Source of the DNA: Gemmatimonadota bacterium
GTDB taxonomy: Bacteria; Gemmatimonadota; Gemmatimonadetes; Longimicrobiales; Gaopeijiaceae
DNA length: 64,000 bases
Reading direction: 5' to 3'
Assembly: GCA_016209885.1 (NCBI GenBank)
Contig: JACQVF010000023.1
Span: 86,161 to 150,160 of the forward strand
Made by a program: the position numbers and the translations under genes. The notes under the pieces are model-generated. The model worked only from the letters and a program-made list of their open reading frames with translations. It did no database searches and had not been told where the DNA came from. Numbering within the stretch: the stretch's first letter is position 1; each line of letters begins with the position of its first letter. Shown here in pieces: positions 23,894 to 32,519 of this stretch.

Positions 23894-25279
23894 TCAGTCG
23901 GCGTCGGTAGAGGGCCCGGCGGCCGTCGGCTCGCCTCGGATCCCCAGGCGCCTCATCCTCCGGTACAGGTTCGCGCGGTCGGTGTCAAGGCGGCGTGCCG
24001 CTTCGGCCACGTTGCCGCGAGTGGCGCGGAGGGCGTCCGCAATGAGGGCCCGTTCATAGTCGGCCAGGCGCCGGGCGAGGGGTCGGTGGTCGGGCGGTTC
24101 GGGCGCGGGGAGCCGTCCCGCGTCGGGCAGAACGCGAGCCACGTCGTCGGCGCAGACGGTGGCACCGCTGTGGAGGATGACCAGGCGCTCCACGATGTTG
24201 AACAGTTCGCGGACGTTGCCGGGCCACGGGCACGTCTGGAGCCGCTCGATGGCATCGGGCGCGAACTCGGGGGTCTGGAGCCCGTAGCGCGAGCGTAGGC
24301 GCGCGAGGGCGTGGTGGACCAGGAGGGGGACGTCGTCGCTGCGTTCCCGGAGCGGAGGGATATGGATGGGCATGACCTCGAGGCGGAAAAGGAGGTCGTC
24401 GCGGAACCGTCCGTGAGTGACCTCGGCGCGCAGGTCGCGGTTCGTGGCGGCGATGACGCGGACGTCCACGTGGATGGCATCGGTGCCGCCGACGCGCTCG
24501 ATGACTCCCGTCTCGATGGCGCGCAGCAGTTTCGCCTGGGCCTCGGCTCCGAGGTCTGCGACCTCGTCGAGGAAGAGGCTCCCCCGGTGGGCGAGCTCGA
24601 TGCGGCCGCGGTGGCGGCTGGTGGCCCCCGTAAAGGCTCCTTTCTCGTGGCCGAACATCTCGCTTTCTACGAGATCCCGGGGGATGGCCGCGCTGTTCAC
24701 GCGTGCGAACGGCCCGTCCCTGCGGGCCGAGAGGTGGTGGAGCGCGACGGCGGCGAGCTCCTTACCCGTCCCGCTCTCTCCCGTGATGAGGACGCGGGCG
24801 TCCGTGGGCGCGACGCGGCGGATGAGCGCGCGGACCTGCTCGAGGGCGGTGCTCGCGCCCACGAGCTCGTAGCCGGGCCCGAGCTCGTCGCGGAGTGCGC
24901 GGCTGAGGTCGCGGGCGCGCTGGATCTCGAGGGCGCCGCGCACGGTGAGCAGTACGGCCTCGGGGGTGAGGGGCTTCTCGATGAAGTGGAATGCGCCCAG
25001 CCGCGTGGCCCGCACGGCGTCGCCGAGGGTGGCGCGCCCGCTCATCATGACCACGGGCAGTCCGGGCGCCTGGCCGGCCAGGCGGCGGAGCGTCTCGAGG
25101 CCGTCGATCCCCGGGAGCGCGAGATCCAGGAGGACGACGTCCGGCTCCGATTCCTGGACGGCAGCAAGCGCCGCCTCGCCTGTGGCCGCCTCGCGGACGC
25201 GGTATCCCTCCGACTCCAGAAGCGAGCGGAGCATGCGGCGGGTGTTCGCCTCGTCGTCGACGATCAGGATCTCGCTCAT
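23894..25279 (-). CDS. Sigma54-dependent response regulator (NtrC/NtrX type)
   Basis: A 461-residue transcription activator. The receiver domain (1-120) has phospho-acceptor Asp52 (VVLLDLALPG) and Lys in IEKPLT. The AAA+ domain (about 139-370) has Walker A GESGTGKE (167-174), the sigma54-contacting GAFTGA loop (214-219) and Walker B GSLFLDEV (about 233-240). The C-terminus (about 405-445) has a Fis-type helix-turn-helix (GNVAEAARRLDTDRANLYRRM). It therefore activates sigma54 promoters on phosphorylation. The kinase encoded at 26047-27285 is in the same operon, with a lipoprotein gene between. NtrX is a likely name, but the regulon is unknown. Confidence 0.93.
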   Translation of the reverse strand: MSEILIVDDEANTRRMLRSLLESEGYRVREAATGEAALAAVQESEPDVVLLDLALPGIDGLETLRRLAGQAPGLPVVMMSGRATLGDAVRATRLGAFHFIEKPLTPEAVLLTVRGALEIQRARDLSRALRDELGPGYELVGASTALEQVRALIRRVAPTDARVLITGESGTGKELAAVALHHLSARRDGPFARVNSAAIPRDLVESEMFGHEKGAFTGATSRHRGRIELAHRGSLFLDEVADLGAEAQAKLLRAIETGVIERVGGTDAIHVDVRVIAATNRDLRAEVTHGRFRDDLLFRLEVMPIHIPPLRERSDDVPLLVHHALARLRSRYGLQTPEFAPDAIERLQTCPWPGNVRELFNIVERLVILHSGATVCADDVARVLPDAGRLPAPEPPDHRPLARRLADYERALIADALRATRGNVAEAARRLDTDRANLYRRMRRLGIRGEPTAAGPSTDAD

Positions 25280-25327
25280 CCCTGGCGCGTCCAGTCGATC
25301 GCTGCGATGGCGCGGTTCGGCTCCCCG

Positions 25328-26050
25328 CTATCCGCGGGTCTCGAGCTCGAGGATCAGACCTCTCCCGTCCGCGGAGAGGCTGGCTCGCCGGCACCGCGTG
25401 CGGGCCGCGGGCGCGTAGAAGAGCTGGATGGGCGCCCGCGCGGAGCCGTCCGGCGGGCCGTGCTCGCACGTGCCCGCGTCGCGGAAGAACGGGGACAGCG
25501 TCTGAGTGAGGGCGTCGCCGCCGGCACCTTCGGCGCGAAGCACGCCCAGCAGGACGAGCGCCTGGGGCGGCACGTCCGTGGCGACGTAGGCCATGAGTGC
25601 GCGCACGATTTCGCGCGCGTCGTCCGTCGGCGCTCCCAGGCGGAAGGCCATGACGTCGATGCGCACGCGCTTCGTCAGGTCGTAGAGCGCGTCGTGCACG
25701 GTGAAGCGGTGTGCGCCGCCCGTGAGCATGACGGTGGTGTCTCCGAGCGCCTTGCCGGCGAGGAACGCGAACGTGACGGATTCGGCGCGTCCCGGACGGG
25801 TGGACTCGCGACTGGTGGCGCGGGCGACGTCGCCGAACCAGGCGCTATCGGCGTCCGCGGCGAGGATGACGTGGTGCGGCTGGGCTGCCTGGATCTGACT
25901 CGCCACATCCGCGGCGCTCGCCCCGGGCGGCGCGGCGTATGCCAGGACGCGCACCGTGAGCGGTTTCGGGCCGCCCAGGCGAATCGCGCAGGCGGCCAGC
26001 AGAAGGGGTGCGGTCGCCGCCAGAAGTGCGGCGGCTTTCCTCGCGATCAT
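25328..26050 (-). CDS. Lipoprotein of unknown function between kinase and regulator genes
   Basis: The 240-residue protein has a lipoprotein signal with lipobox LAAC (Cys near residue 21). The mature part has Ala-rich alpha/beta character, and segments such as ADVASQIQAAQPHHVILAADADSAWFGDVA look like a periplasmic sugar- or ligand-binding or glycosidase-like fold, but no family was recognised. Its ATG overlaps the stop of the kinase gene by 4 bases, so it is translationally coupled to the sensor. A periplasmic lipoprotein co-encoded with a two-component system may modulate its sensing; this is inference. Confidence 0.62.
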   Translation of the reverse strand: MIARKAAALLAATAPLLLAACAIRLGGPKPLTVRVLAYAAPPGASAADVASQIQAAQPHHVILAADADSAWFGDVARATSRESTRPGRAESVTFAFLAGKALGDTTVMLTGGAHRFTVHDALYDLTKRVRIDVMAFRLGAPTDDAREIVRALMAYVATDVPPQALVLLGVLRAEGAGGDALTQTLSPFFRDAGTCEHGPPDGSARAPIQLFYAPAARTRCRRASLSADGRGLILELETRG

Positions 26051-27285
26051 GGTGCGCTCGCCGTGGAGAGGTGGACGATGAACTCGGCACCGCCGCCCTC
26101 ACGGTTGCGGGCGGAGACATCGCCGCCCTGGGCGCGGATCGTCTGGCGCACGAGGGCGAGCCCGAGGCCGGTGCCGCGACTCTTGGTGGTGAACCCGGGC
26201 TCCCAGATACGGTCGATGATCTCGGGGTCGAGCCCTGGCCCGCGGTCCGCGACGCGCACTTCCACGAAGGGGGCGGCACCTTCGCCGTCGCCATTCGCCT
26301 CGATGGCCCGGAGCCAGATCTCGACGCCCGTGGACTCCCCGGCGGATGCGTCGAGCGCATTCAGGAGGAGGTTCCGGAAGGCACGCAACAGGGTCTCGTA
26401 GTGGCCGTTCACCGGCGGCAGGCCGTGCGGCGCATGCACGACGATGCGCGTCTGCTGGGACGCGTGGCTGCGGGCGAGTGCTTCCATGAGCTCGACGAGA
26501 TCGATCTGCGACGTGGGTCCCTCCGGCAATCGCCCGAACTGCGAGAACGCTCGCGCCATCTCGTCCAGTCGCTCGATCTCGGCTCCCAGCACGGCGACGG
26601 GCTCGTGCAAGGCCCGGTCGGCGCGCCCCTGGATTCTGGCGAGGGCCAGGCGCATGGGGGTCAGCGGGTTCTTGAGCTCGTGGGCGACACGGCGAGCCAT
26701 GTCCGTCCAGGCCCGCAGCCTCTCGGCCTCGACCTGGCGGCGGCGTGCCGCGTCGAGCTCCGCGGCCATGCGGCGCAGCGCGCCCCGGAGTGCCTCGAAC
26801 TCGCGGACCGAGGCGCCCGAGCGCTCGGCCGCTTCCGGCAGCGGCTCCGAGCGCGCGATGCGTTCCGTCCAGCCGATGAGCTCGCTGATCGGTCGAGAGA
26901 GCGAGTAGGCGAGGGCGCGGGCGATGACGAGGGCGAGGGCGGTCATCAGCACGCCGGCGGCCAGGGCCACTAGAGGGAGTACGCGGAGGAAGCGTTCGCC
27001 CACCAGGGCGTAGAGCCTAGAGAGCCGCAGCGACTCGGAGAGCGCTTCCTGGTGCGCACGGATCGCGGAGCCGACGCGGCGGTCGGCGGGCGCGACCCGC
27101 TGGACGCTGTCGATCAGCGCGCGCCCGGACTCCGCCACGGCCTCCCAGGGACCGGCCGTCCCCGACCCGGCCACGATCTCGCGGAGGAGCAGCGTAGCGC
27201 CGAGGAGCGCGACGCCGGCCACGGCGACGGCGACGGCGAGGATGGCCAGGAAGACCCCGGTCTGGAAGCTCCGGACCTTCAGCAT
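26047..27285 (-). CDS. Membrane sensor histidine kinase (NtrY-like)
   Basis: A 412-residue sensor: transmembrane helix 1 at about 11-35, a short helical periplasmic domain (about 36-100), transmembrane helix 2 at about 102-124, a HAMP domain (SLSRPISELIGWTERIA, about 128-180), then HisKA with His202 (ARRVAHELKNPLTPM) and HATPase motifs (NLLLNALDAS, DRGPGLDP, FTTKSRGTGLGLALV). The HELKNPLTP box and order are typical of NtrY-type kinases paired with NtrC/NtrX regulators. ATG at 27285 is chosen since the membrane helix starts there; no strong SD is visible, so it could be leaderless or start elsewhere nearby. Confidence 0.9.
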   Translation of the reverse strand: MLKVRSFQTGVFLAILAVAVAVAGVALLGATLLLREIVAGSGTAGPWEAVAESGRALIDSVQRVAPADRRVGSAIRAHQEALSESLRLSRLYALVGERFLRVLPLVALAAGVLMTALALVIARALAYSLSRPISELIGWTERIARSEPLPEAAERSGASVREFEALRGALRRMAAELDAARRRQVEAERLRAWTDMARRVAHELKNPLTPMRLALARIQGRADRALHEPVAVLGAEIERLDEMARAFSQFGRLPEGPTSQIDLVELMEALARSHASQQTRIVVHAPHGLPPVNGHYETLLRAFRNLLLNALDASAGESTGVEIWLRAIEANGDGEGAAPFVEVRVADRGPGLDPEIIDRIWEPGFTTKSRGTGLGLALVRQTIRAQGGDVSARNREGGGAEFIVHLSTASAP

Positions 27286-27706
27286 CGCGGAATCTACGGG
27301 TGTGGTGTGCGGCGTGGCCGGGGCTGGTGTGGCGAAATGGCCACTTGACTTCGCACGCGCGGCTGCCAAAACTTTTTACATGGGGGTGCGTGCCGGAACC
27401 CGAGCCGGCGGTTTGCGCGCTCCCAACTGTAGGCGATCGTTGGACGCTCCTTTGGCCCCACTCGTGCAGGACATCCGCGTCGCGGCCGAGCCGATCTCCG
27501 GCGCCGCAAGCCGGCGATCCGGGCGCGCGGGTTCCCGCGGGTCGTTGCGGGCGCTGCGGTTTCGCGCAACTGATTCACCGGACCGCCGGCGAATCGTGGC
27601 CGGTCGCGCCACGGCTCGAAAGGTAGACCCGGGCGAACGAGGTGGGCAAGCAGGGCTCCGGATTTTCCGGATCCTCGGCCGGTGAACGCGGGAGGAGAGA
27701 CACGCG
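27286..27706. other. 421-base divergent intergenic region
   Basis: This lies between the kinase operon (minus) and the gene at 27707 (plus), so it should hold promoters for both. An AT-richer patch (aaaactttttacatg, 27368-27382) is the most promoter-like spot. No gene was seen. Confidence 0.3.
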
Positions 27707-28429
27707 GTGATCGTACCCAACGTCCGCGCGATGTTCGGGCGCCGGGAGGCGTGGCAGGCCGTCGCCCTGCTGGCCGGGGGCGATCCCGACCTCGCCCAAT
27801 CCGCCGAGGATCGGCTGCGCGAGGAAGGGCTGGATGCCCTCCTCGACGATCCGCGGCTGCTCAACGCGATCCTCACGGACCGTGAGGTCAGCGTGCGCCC
27901 GGACCTTGTATTCTACGTGCTCGTGCGCCATGCACTGCTGGAGGGAGGGATCGACGATCTCCGGCTGGCGGATTACATCGCCGCGTTGCTCCTCGCCTTC
28001 GGGCGGGGGCGGCGCGCGAACCGGGTCGCGGATAGCGACGAGGTCGAGTACGAGTACCTGGTGGACGTCGCGACGGACCTGGCCGGCGAGAAGGGCCGAC
28101 GCGCGTTCCTCTTGCGTGCGCACCTGGGGAACTACTCCCTCTGGCTCTCGGGGCTCTTTCCTCAGTACATCGAGGCGCGGGTCGAGCACCGGGGCGCGCC
28201 GCCGCTCGAGTATTACGAGGAGATGGGCGCGACCGGCTACCGCCTGGCCGCTGACACGGTTTTCGCCGAGGCGTTCGGCCTCGATAGGCTGTACCTCGAT
28301 GCCGCGGTACGCTTCCCAGCACTTCGCACGGCGTTGAACCGGCTCTCGTACAGGCATTTCTGGCCGGGGACGGGGCTGCGCCGTGGTGGGCTGCCGGGGA
28401 GAGGTTCGCAGCGGCTCGATCTCGGCTAG
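27707..28429 (+). CDS. Conserved hypothetical protein
   Basis: The 240-residue soluble protein starts MIVPNVRAMFGRREAWQAVA and is rich in charged helices (DPDLAQSAEDRLREEGLDALLDDPRLL). It contains a region with aromatic/acidic residues (EVEYEYLVDVATDLAGE, PPLEYYEEMGATGYRLAADTVFAEAFGLD) and ends in a basic Gly-rich tail. It has no signal peptide or membrane helix. No family was recognised. GTG at 27707 has GGAGGAGAG at 27691-27699, a good SD. The small zinc-ribbon membrane protein gene starts 16 bases after its stop, suggesting an operon. Confidence 0.65.
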   Translation: MIVPNVRAMFGRREAWQAVALLAGGDPDLAQSAEDRLREEGLDALLDDPRLLNAILTDREVSVRPDLVFYVLVRHALLEGGIDDLRLADYIAALLLAFGRGRRANRVADSDEVEYEYLVDVATDLAGEKGRRAFLLRAHLGNYSLWLSGLFPQYIEARVEHRGAPPLEYYEEMGATGYRLAADTVFAEAFGLDRLYLDAAVRFPALRTALNRLSYRHFWPGTGLRRGGLPGRGSQRLDLG

Positions 28430-28445
28430 CAGGCGACCTTTTGGC

Positions 28446-28784
28446 ATGCGGGTGCGGCTCTCCCTTCTGCCCAGCTCCGCGCCACTGGAAGGCGGGGGCG
28501 CCGCGATCTGTCCGCATTGCTGGATGGTGAACCCCGGGATGTTCCTGCTCTGCGCCCGCTGTGGTGCGGACATGCGCACATACCTGCAGGAGTCGGCGGG
28601 GTTGCGGCGGACGGCGCCGCTCCAGAGTCCCGTGCCCGTCCTGGGCGGCCCGCGGCTTTCGGCGCTGCAGCGCGTGCTGCTGGGTGGTTTCCTCCTCGTG
28701 CTCGCCCTTGGTCAGGTGCTCAGCGCGACGGCGCCCCGGCAGCCCGTTCGCGATTCGAGCCCGAGTCCGGCATCGGCGCCCTGA
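28446..28784 (+). CDS. Small zinc-ribbon membrane protein
   Basis: A 112-residue protein with a zinc ribbon near the N-terminus (CPHC at 22-25 and CARC at 36-39) and one transmembrane helix near residues 74-95 (RVLLGGFLLVLALGQVL). The C-terminal tail is short and Ser/Pro-rich. Such one-ribbon, one-helix proteins are common and generally uncharacterised; a role in regulation or assembly at the membrane is possible. The start at ATG 28446 lacks a strong SD. Its 3' end overlaps the convergent hydrolase gene by 65 bases. Confidence 0.65.
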   Translation: MRVRLSLLPSSAPLEGGGAAICPHCWMVNPGMFLLCARCGADMRTYLQESAGLRRTAPLQSPVPVLGGPRLSALQRVLLGGFLLVLALGQVLSATAPRQPVRDSSPSPASAP

Positions 28785-29718
28785 GGGCCCTGAGGGCCGG
28801 GCGACCCCTCTCCCTCCCGACGTCCTGCTCGCGCAGGATCGGCAGCCGCTGGAACGCGGTATCCACGAGCTGGCGGATCAGGTCAGCGTGCCACGGCATG
28901 AGGTGCCCGGTGCGCATCCACACGATGTCCTTGGGCTCGCGCGCGGCGTCGTAGAGCGCGTCGATGGACGCGCGGGGGATCTGCGGATCGTCGAGGCCGG
29001 CCACCATGAGGAGCGGGCGCGGCGCGATTCCGCCCACGTAGCGGGCGGGCTCGAGCTGGCGGATCGGCCAGGTGAGCGCGGCGGCGATGATGCGGCGGAG
29101 GGGCCGCGGGCCGAGCTCGAGGTTCGCGGCGAGGAGCGCGGGGAGGTCGGCGCCACCGTAGATCAGTGCCACGTTCTTGAAGCGCGGTTCCGAAGCTGCC
29201 GCGATGCTCGCGAACGGCACTGCGAACGACGAGGCCACCAGGACCATGCGCGAGGAATCGACGTCCGGGCGGGACGCCAGGTAGTCGGCCAGGGCGATGA
29301 ACGAGGCGGGCACACGATCGGCGGCCCGCACGATGGCGCGCAGCTCGCGGAGGTAGGTGGAGACATCGAGCTCCATCGGGAACTCGTCGGGGTAGTCGGG
29401 TGAGGCGACGACAACGTCGATGCCCGGCGGCAGGTAGCTGAGCGCGTGGCGCCCGAGCTCGCGGCCGTCGGCGAGCACGGAGCCCGGGAACGGTCCCGGC
29501 CCGGGCGGCACGCGGACAAGGGCGCGGAAGCGGAGGCCGGTGCTCGTGCCGATCGTAACCAGCGTGCCGTCCGGGTCCGGCTGCTCCGCAACCTGCGTGA
29601 CGGCGCCGACGTGGCGGGTGAAGCGCTCGAGCGACCGCGGGGACGGTTGCCCGCCGTCGCGACCGCACGCGGCAGCGCCGAGGAGCAGGGCCGCGAGAAG
29701 CGACGCATCAGTGCGCAT
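28720..29718 (-). CDS. Lipoprotein alpha/beta hydrolase
   Basis: The 332-residue product has a lipoprotein signal (LLAALLLGAAAC, Cys near residue 18). The mature part is an alpha/beta-hydrolase fold: FPGSVLADGRELGRHA (oxyanion region), a nucleophile region LVASSFAVP near residue 178, and acid/His candidates GLDDPQI and TGHLMPWH. The nucleophile elbow reads A-S-S-F-A instead of G-x-S-x-G, so the enzyme is atypical and its substrate is unknown. ATG 29718 is chosen from the signal peptide; the open frame upstream is antisense to the ABC transporter gene. Its 3' end overlaps the zinc-ribbon gene. Confidence 0.68.
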   Translation of the reverse strand: MRTDASLLAALLLGAAACGRDGGQPSPRSLERFTRHVGAVTQVAEQPDPDGTLVTIGTSTGLRFRALVRVPPGPGPFPGSVLADGRELGRHALSYLPPGIDVVVASPDYPDEFPMELDVSTYLRELRAIVRAADRVPASFIALADYLASRPDVDSSRMVLVASSFAVPFASIAAASEPRFKNVALIYGGADLPALLAANLELGPRPLRRIIAAALTWPIRQLEPARYVGGIAPRPLLMVAGLDDPQIPRASIDALYDAAREPKDIVWMRTGHLMPWHADLIRQLVDTAFQRLPILREQDVGRERGRPALRALRAPMPDSGSNRERAAGAPSR

Positions 29719-30075
29719 GGCGTGAAGATCGTGGCCGTGCAGGTGCGGCGCAAAACGACCGCCGCGGCCGCGCATGCCGCATATGCCGCATGGCGATTGA
29801 TCCGGCCAGTCAGGAGTGGCGGTGTGACCCGCAGAAGTCGTGGAACGTGTCTCCCGGTCGAACGTCCTGGACGAGCCTTCTTGCCTCGATCCTCCGTCCT
29901 CCGTCGACGCCTGCGCCATCGTGTGCCGGGTACGGCGCGGATACCGGACCTCGCTCCGGGGTAGGGATAGCGCGCGGGCGGCGGACATCCGGATGGAGGG
30001 CCGTGCCTCATGCCCCGTCCGGATCATGCCGGGGTGAAGGGCGCTCGCCTGCCACGTAGTCCAACGGGTGAACGC
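29719..30075. other. 357-base divergent intergenic region
   Basis: Divergent promoter region between the hydrolase (minus) and the ABC transporter (plus). It contains a tandem 9-bp duplication (atgccgcat, 29774-29791). No gene seen. Confidence 0.3.
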
Positions 30076-31017
30076 ATGTCCATGCCGAGTGCTTCCTCTG
30101 CGGCGCGCTGCACGGGGCTGACCAAGCGGTACGGCTCCGTGGTGGCGGTGGATCACCTCGACCTCGAGGTCCGCAGCGGCGAGTGCTTTGGTCTGCTGGG
30201 GCCGAACGGCGCGGGGAAGACGACGACCGTCGAGATTCTCGAGGGGCTCATCGCGCCGGACGCCGGCATGGTAGAGGTGCTGGGTCTTTCCTGGCGCGGC
30301 GTGGCGGTGGAGCTGCGCCAGCGGATCGGGATCCAGCTCCAGGAGACGCGGCTGCCGCCGAAGCTCTCCGTGGAGGAGACAGTTCGCCTTTTCCGCAGCT
30401 TCTACCGGCAGGGGCGCGCCGTGGAGGAGGTACTCGAGCTGGTGGGGCTCGTGGAGAAGCGGAAGGCGTGGGTGCGCGATCTCTCCGGCGGCCAGCGCCA
30501 GCGCCTCGCCGTGGCGTGCGCGCTGGTGAGCGAGCCGGACCTCCTGTTCCTGGATGAGCCGACCACGGGGCTGGACCCTCAGTCGCGGCTGCAGCTCTGG
30601 GACGTGATCCATGCGTACAAGGCGAAGGGCGGCACCGTGCTGCTCACCACGCACTACATGGAGGAGGCGGCGCAGCTCTGCAATCGGGTCGCCATCCTGG
30701 ACCACGGGCGAGTGATCGCTCTGGGCGCGCCCGGCGAGCTGGTGGCGTCCCTCGGCGCTGACCACGTGGTCGAGTTCTCGGTGGACGGCGGCGTGGCCCT
30801 CGAGCCGCAGCAGTGGTGGAAGATCCCCGGCGTGCGGGCCGTACGCGAGCAGGACGGGCGCATCGCGCTGACGGTGCGAGAGGTGCACCGCGCGGTGCCC
30901 GCGCTGCTGGACGAGCTCGCGCGCGCGGGCGCGGAGCTATCCGGGCTCGTAGTTCACCATGCGACGCTGGAGGACGTGTTCGTGGCGCTCACGGGGAGGC
31001 ATCTGCGGGATGAATGA
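30076..31017 (+). CDS. ABC transporter ATP-binding protein (ABC-2 exporter, CcmA-like)
   Basis: The ATPase of an ABC-2 type export system, 313 residues. Walker A GPNGAGKT (42-49), Q-loop QLQETRLP near residue 95, signature LSGGQRQRLA near 138, Walker B LLFLDEP near 157 and H-loop TTHYMEEA near 190. The C-terminal extension (about 210-313) matches drug/polysaccharide exporter ATPases. ATG at 30076 is chosen; 66 bases of open frame before it lack homology. It overlaps the permease gene by 8 bases, so the pair is an operon. Substrate is unknown; lipid, antibiotic or polysaccharide export are options. Confidence 0.93.
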   Translation: MSMPSASSAARCTGLTKRYGSVVAVDHLDLEVRSGECFGLLGPNGAGKTTTVEILEGLIAPDAGMVEVLGLSWRGVAVELRQRIGIQLQETRLPPKLSVEETVRLFRSFYRQGRAVEEVLELVGLVEKRKAWVRDLSGGQRQRLAVACALVSEPDLLFLDEPTTGLDPQSRLQLWDVIHAYKAKGGTVLLTTHYMEEAAQLCNRVAILDHGRVIALGAPGELVASLGADHVVEFSVDGGVALEPQQWWKIPGVRAVREQDGRIALTVREVHRAVPALLDELARAGAELSGLVVHHATLEDVFVALTGRHLRDE

Positions 31018-32089
31018 GCCGGAAGCGGTCGAGCGCCGCAGGCGCGGGCAGGCCCGCGGACCGCATCCGCTGGTGGAGCTCACGCTTTTCCGTGTGCGCG
31101 AGTTCGTGCGCGAGCCCGAGGCGCTCTTCTGGACGTTCGCCTTCCCCATCCTCCTCGCGTTCGTGCTGGGGATCGCGTTCCGTGGCCGGGGCGTTCAGCC
31201 CACGCCGGTGGCGCTGGAGGCGGGCGTGCAGGCCGACCACGTGCGCGAGGCGCTCGAGCGCTTCGACGACCTCGAGGTCTCCGTGCTGGACCCGGCGGCG
31301 GCGGAGGACGCTCTGCGCAAGGGACAGGTGGGGCTCGTGGTGATCCCGGGGCCGGAGGGTATGACCTACCGGTACGATCCCGCGCGCCCCGAGAGCCGGA
31401 CCGCGCGCCTGCAGGTGGAGCTGGCCCTCGCCCGTGCCGCCGGCTACGGGGAGCAGTCCCCGGCGCGGGAGGATCACGTCACGGAGCGCGGCGCGCGCTA
31501 CATCGACTTCGTGATCCCGGGGCTCCTGGCGCTGAACCTCATGGGGACGGGGTTCTGGGGTGTGGGCTACGCGGTGGTCCAGCTTCGCACGCGGATGCTG
31601 CTCAAGCGGTTCGTGGCGACGCCGATGCGGCGGAGCGATTTCCTGCTCAGCTTCGGGCTCGGGCGTCTGTCGTTCCTGGTTGTGGAGCTCGCGGCTCTGC
31701 TCGCGTTCGCGCGGCTCGTGTTCGACGTGACGGTGCAGGGCTCGCTCATCCTCTTCGCGGCCATCGCCGTGGTGGGCGGCTTCACGTTCGCGGCGCTCGG
31801 GCTGCTGGTCGCGAGCCGCGCGAAGACCGTGGAGGGCGTGGCCGGGCTCATGAACCTGGCCATGGTCCCCATGTGGATCCTTTCGGGCGTCTTCTTCTCG
31901 TCCTCCCGCTTCCCCGACATGATGCAGCCCCTGATCCGCGTGCTGCCGCTCACCCCTCTGGTGGACACGCTGCGGGCGGTCATGAACGAGGGCGCAGGGA
32001 TCGGGGATGTGGCGGGCTGGATGGCGCTGGTGGCGGCCTGGGGCGTCGCCAGCTTCGCGGTCGCACTCCGCATCTTCCGCTGGAACTGA
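31010..32089 (+). CDS. ABC-2 type transporter permease
   Basis: The membrane partner of the ATPase just upstream. The 359-residue protein has one N-terminal transmembrane helix (FWTFAFPILLAFVLGIAF), a large extracytoplasmic domain (about 60-165) and a block of five helices in the C-terminal half (IDFVIPGLLALNLMGTGFW, SLILFAAIAVVGGF, NLAMVPMWILSGVFFSSSRFP). The last segment is the conserved ABC-2 motif. ATG 31010 overlaps the ATPase stop, consistent with coupled translation. Confidence 0.92.
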   Translation: MNEPEAVERRRRGQARGPHPLVELTLFRVREFVREPEALFWTFAFPILLAFVLGIAFRGRGVQPTPVALEAGVQADHVREALERFDDLEVSVLDPAAAEDALRKGQVGLVVIPGPEGMTYRYDPARPESRTARLQVELALARAAGYGEQSPAREDHVTERGARYIDFVIPGLLALNLMGTGFWGVGYAVVQLRTRMLLKRFVATPMRRSDFLLSFGLGRLSFLVVELAALLAFARLVFDVTVQGSLILFAAIAVVGGFTFAALGLLVASRAKTVEGVAGLMNLAMVPMWILSGVFFSSSRFPDMMQPLIRVLPLTPLVDTLRAVMNEGAGIGDVAGWMALVAAWGVASFAVALRIFRWN

Positions 32090-32437
32090 GACGGAGGACG
32101 CACACGTCAGCTCCGCGATCACCTGAGCCGCCGCCAGAACGAGCACGGACAGCACCAGCTCGCGGGTGCGGGCGCCGGACGCCCGTAGAATGCCGAGGAG
32201 CAGGATGTCGTTGAGCGCCCAGGTACCCGCGGGACGCAGGAACATGGGGCCCGCCGAGAGTGCCAGGCCGAGGGCCAGGCACAACGGCACGGCGGCGCCC
32301 AAGGCCGGCTCACGTGCACGCTCTTGCCATCGGCCTGCGTGAGGGTAGCGGAGCCGTGGCCGCCACCGGCCGCGCCTGCCGGGCGGGCGGTCGATTGCGG
32401 CCCACGGACGGACCCGCGCAGCGGGCGAGCCCCCAAG

Positions 32438-32458
32438 CCGTGCGGGGTGGCCGCACGG
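32438..32458. terminator. GC-rich hairpin between convergent genes
   Basis: A perfect 8-bp stem (ccgtgcgg at 32438-32445 with ccgcacgg at 32451-32458, 5-base loop) lies in the 430-base space (32090-32519) between the ABC permease and the convergent DUF5916 gene. There is no T-run, so if it terminates transcription it does so in the T-less GC-hairpin manner. The rest of the gap shows no supported gene, although 32300-32100 read on the minus strand is unusually hydrophobic. Confidence 0.35.
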
Positions 32459-32519
32459 GCGCCGACCTCCGTGAGGTGCGGGGTCCCTCCCGCACAGCGC
32501 TGCCCGCTGCCGCCGGATC

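Noticed and set aside
29719..30888. Minus-strand extension of the hydrolase frame
   Set aside because: Antisense to the ABC transporter ATPase; the lipoprotein signal marks the real start at 29718.
32100..32302. Hydrophobic minus-strand frame (AGPMFLRPAGTWALNDILLLG)
   Set aside because: Looks membrane-like, but has no stop before it runs into the antisense of the ABC permease, and no SD is seen. It may be a decayed fragment; not called as a gene.
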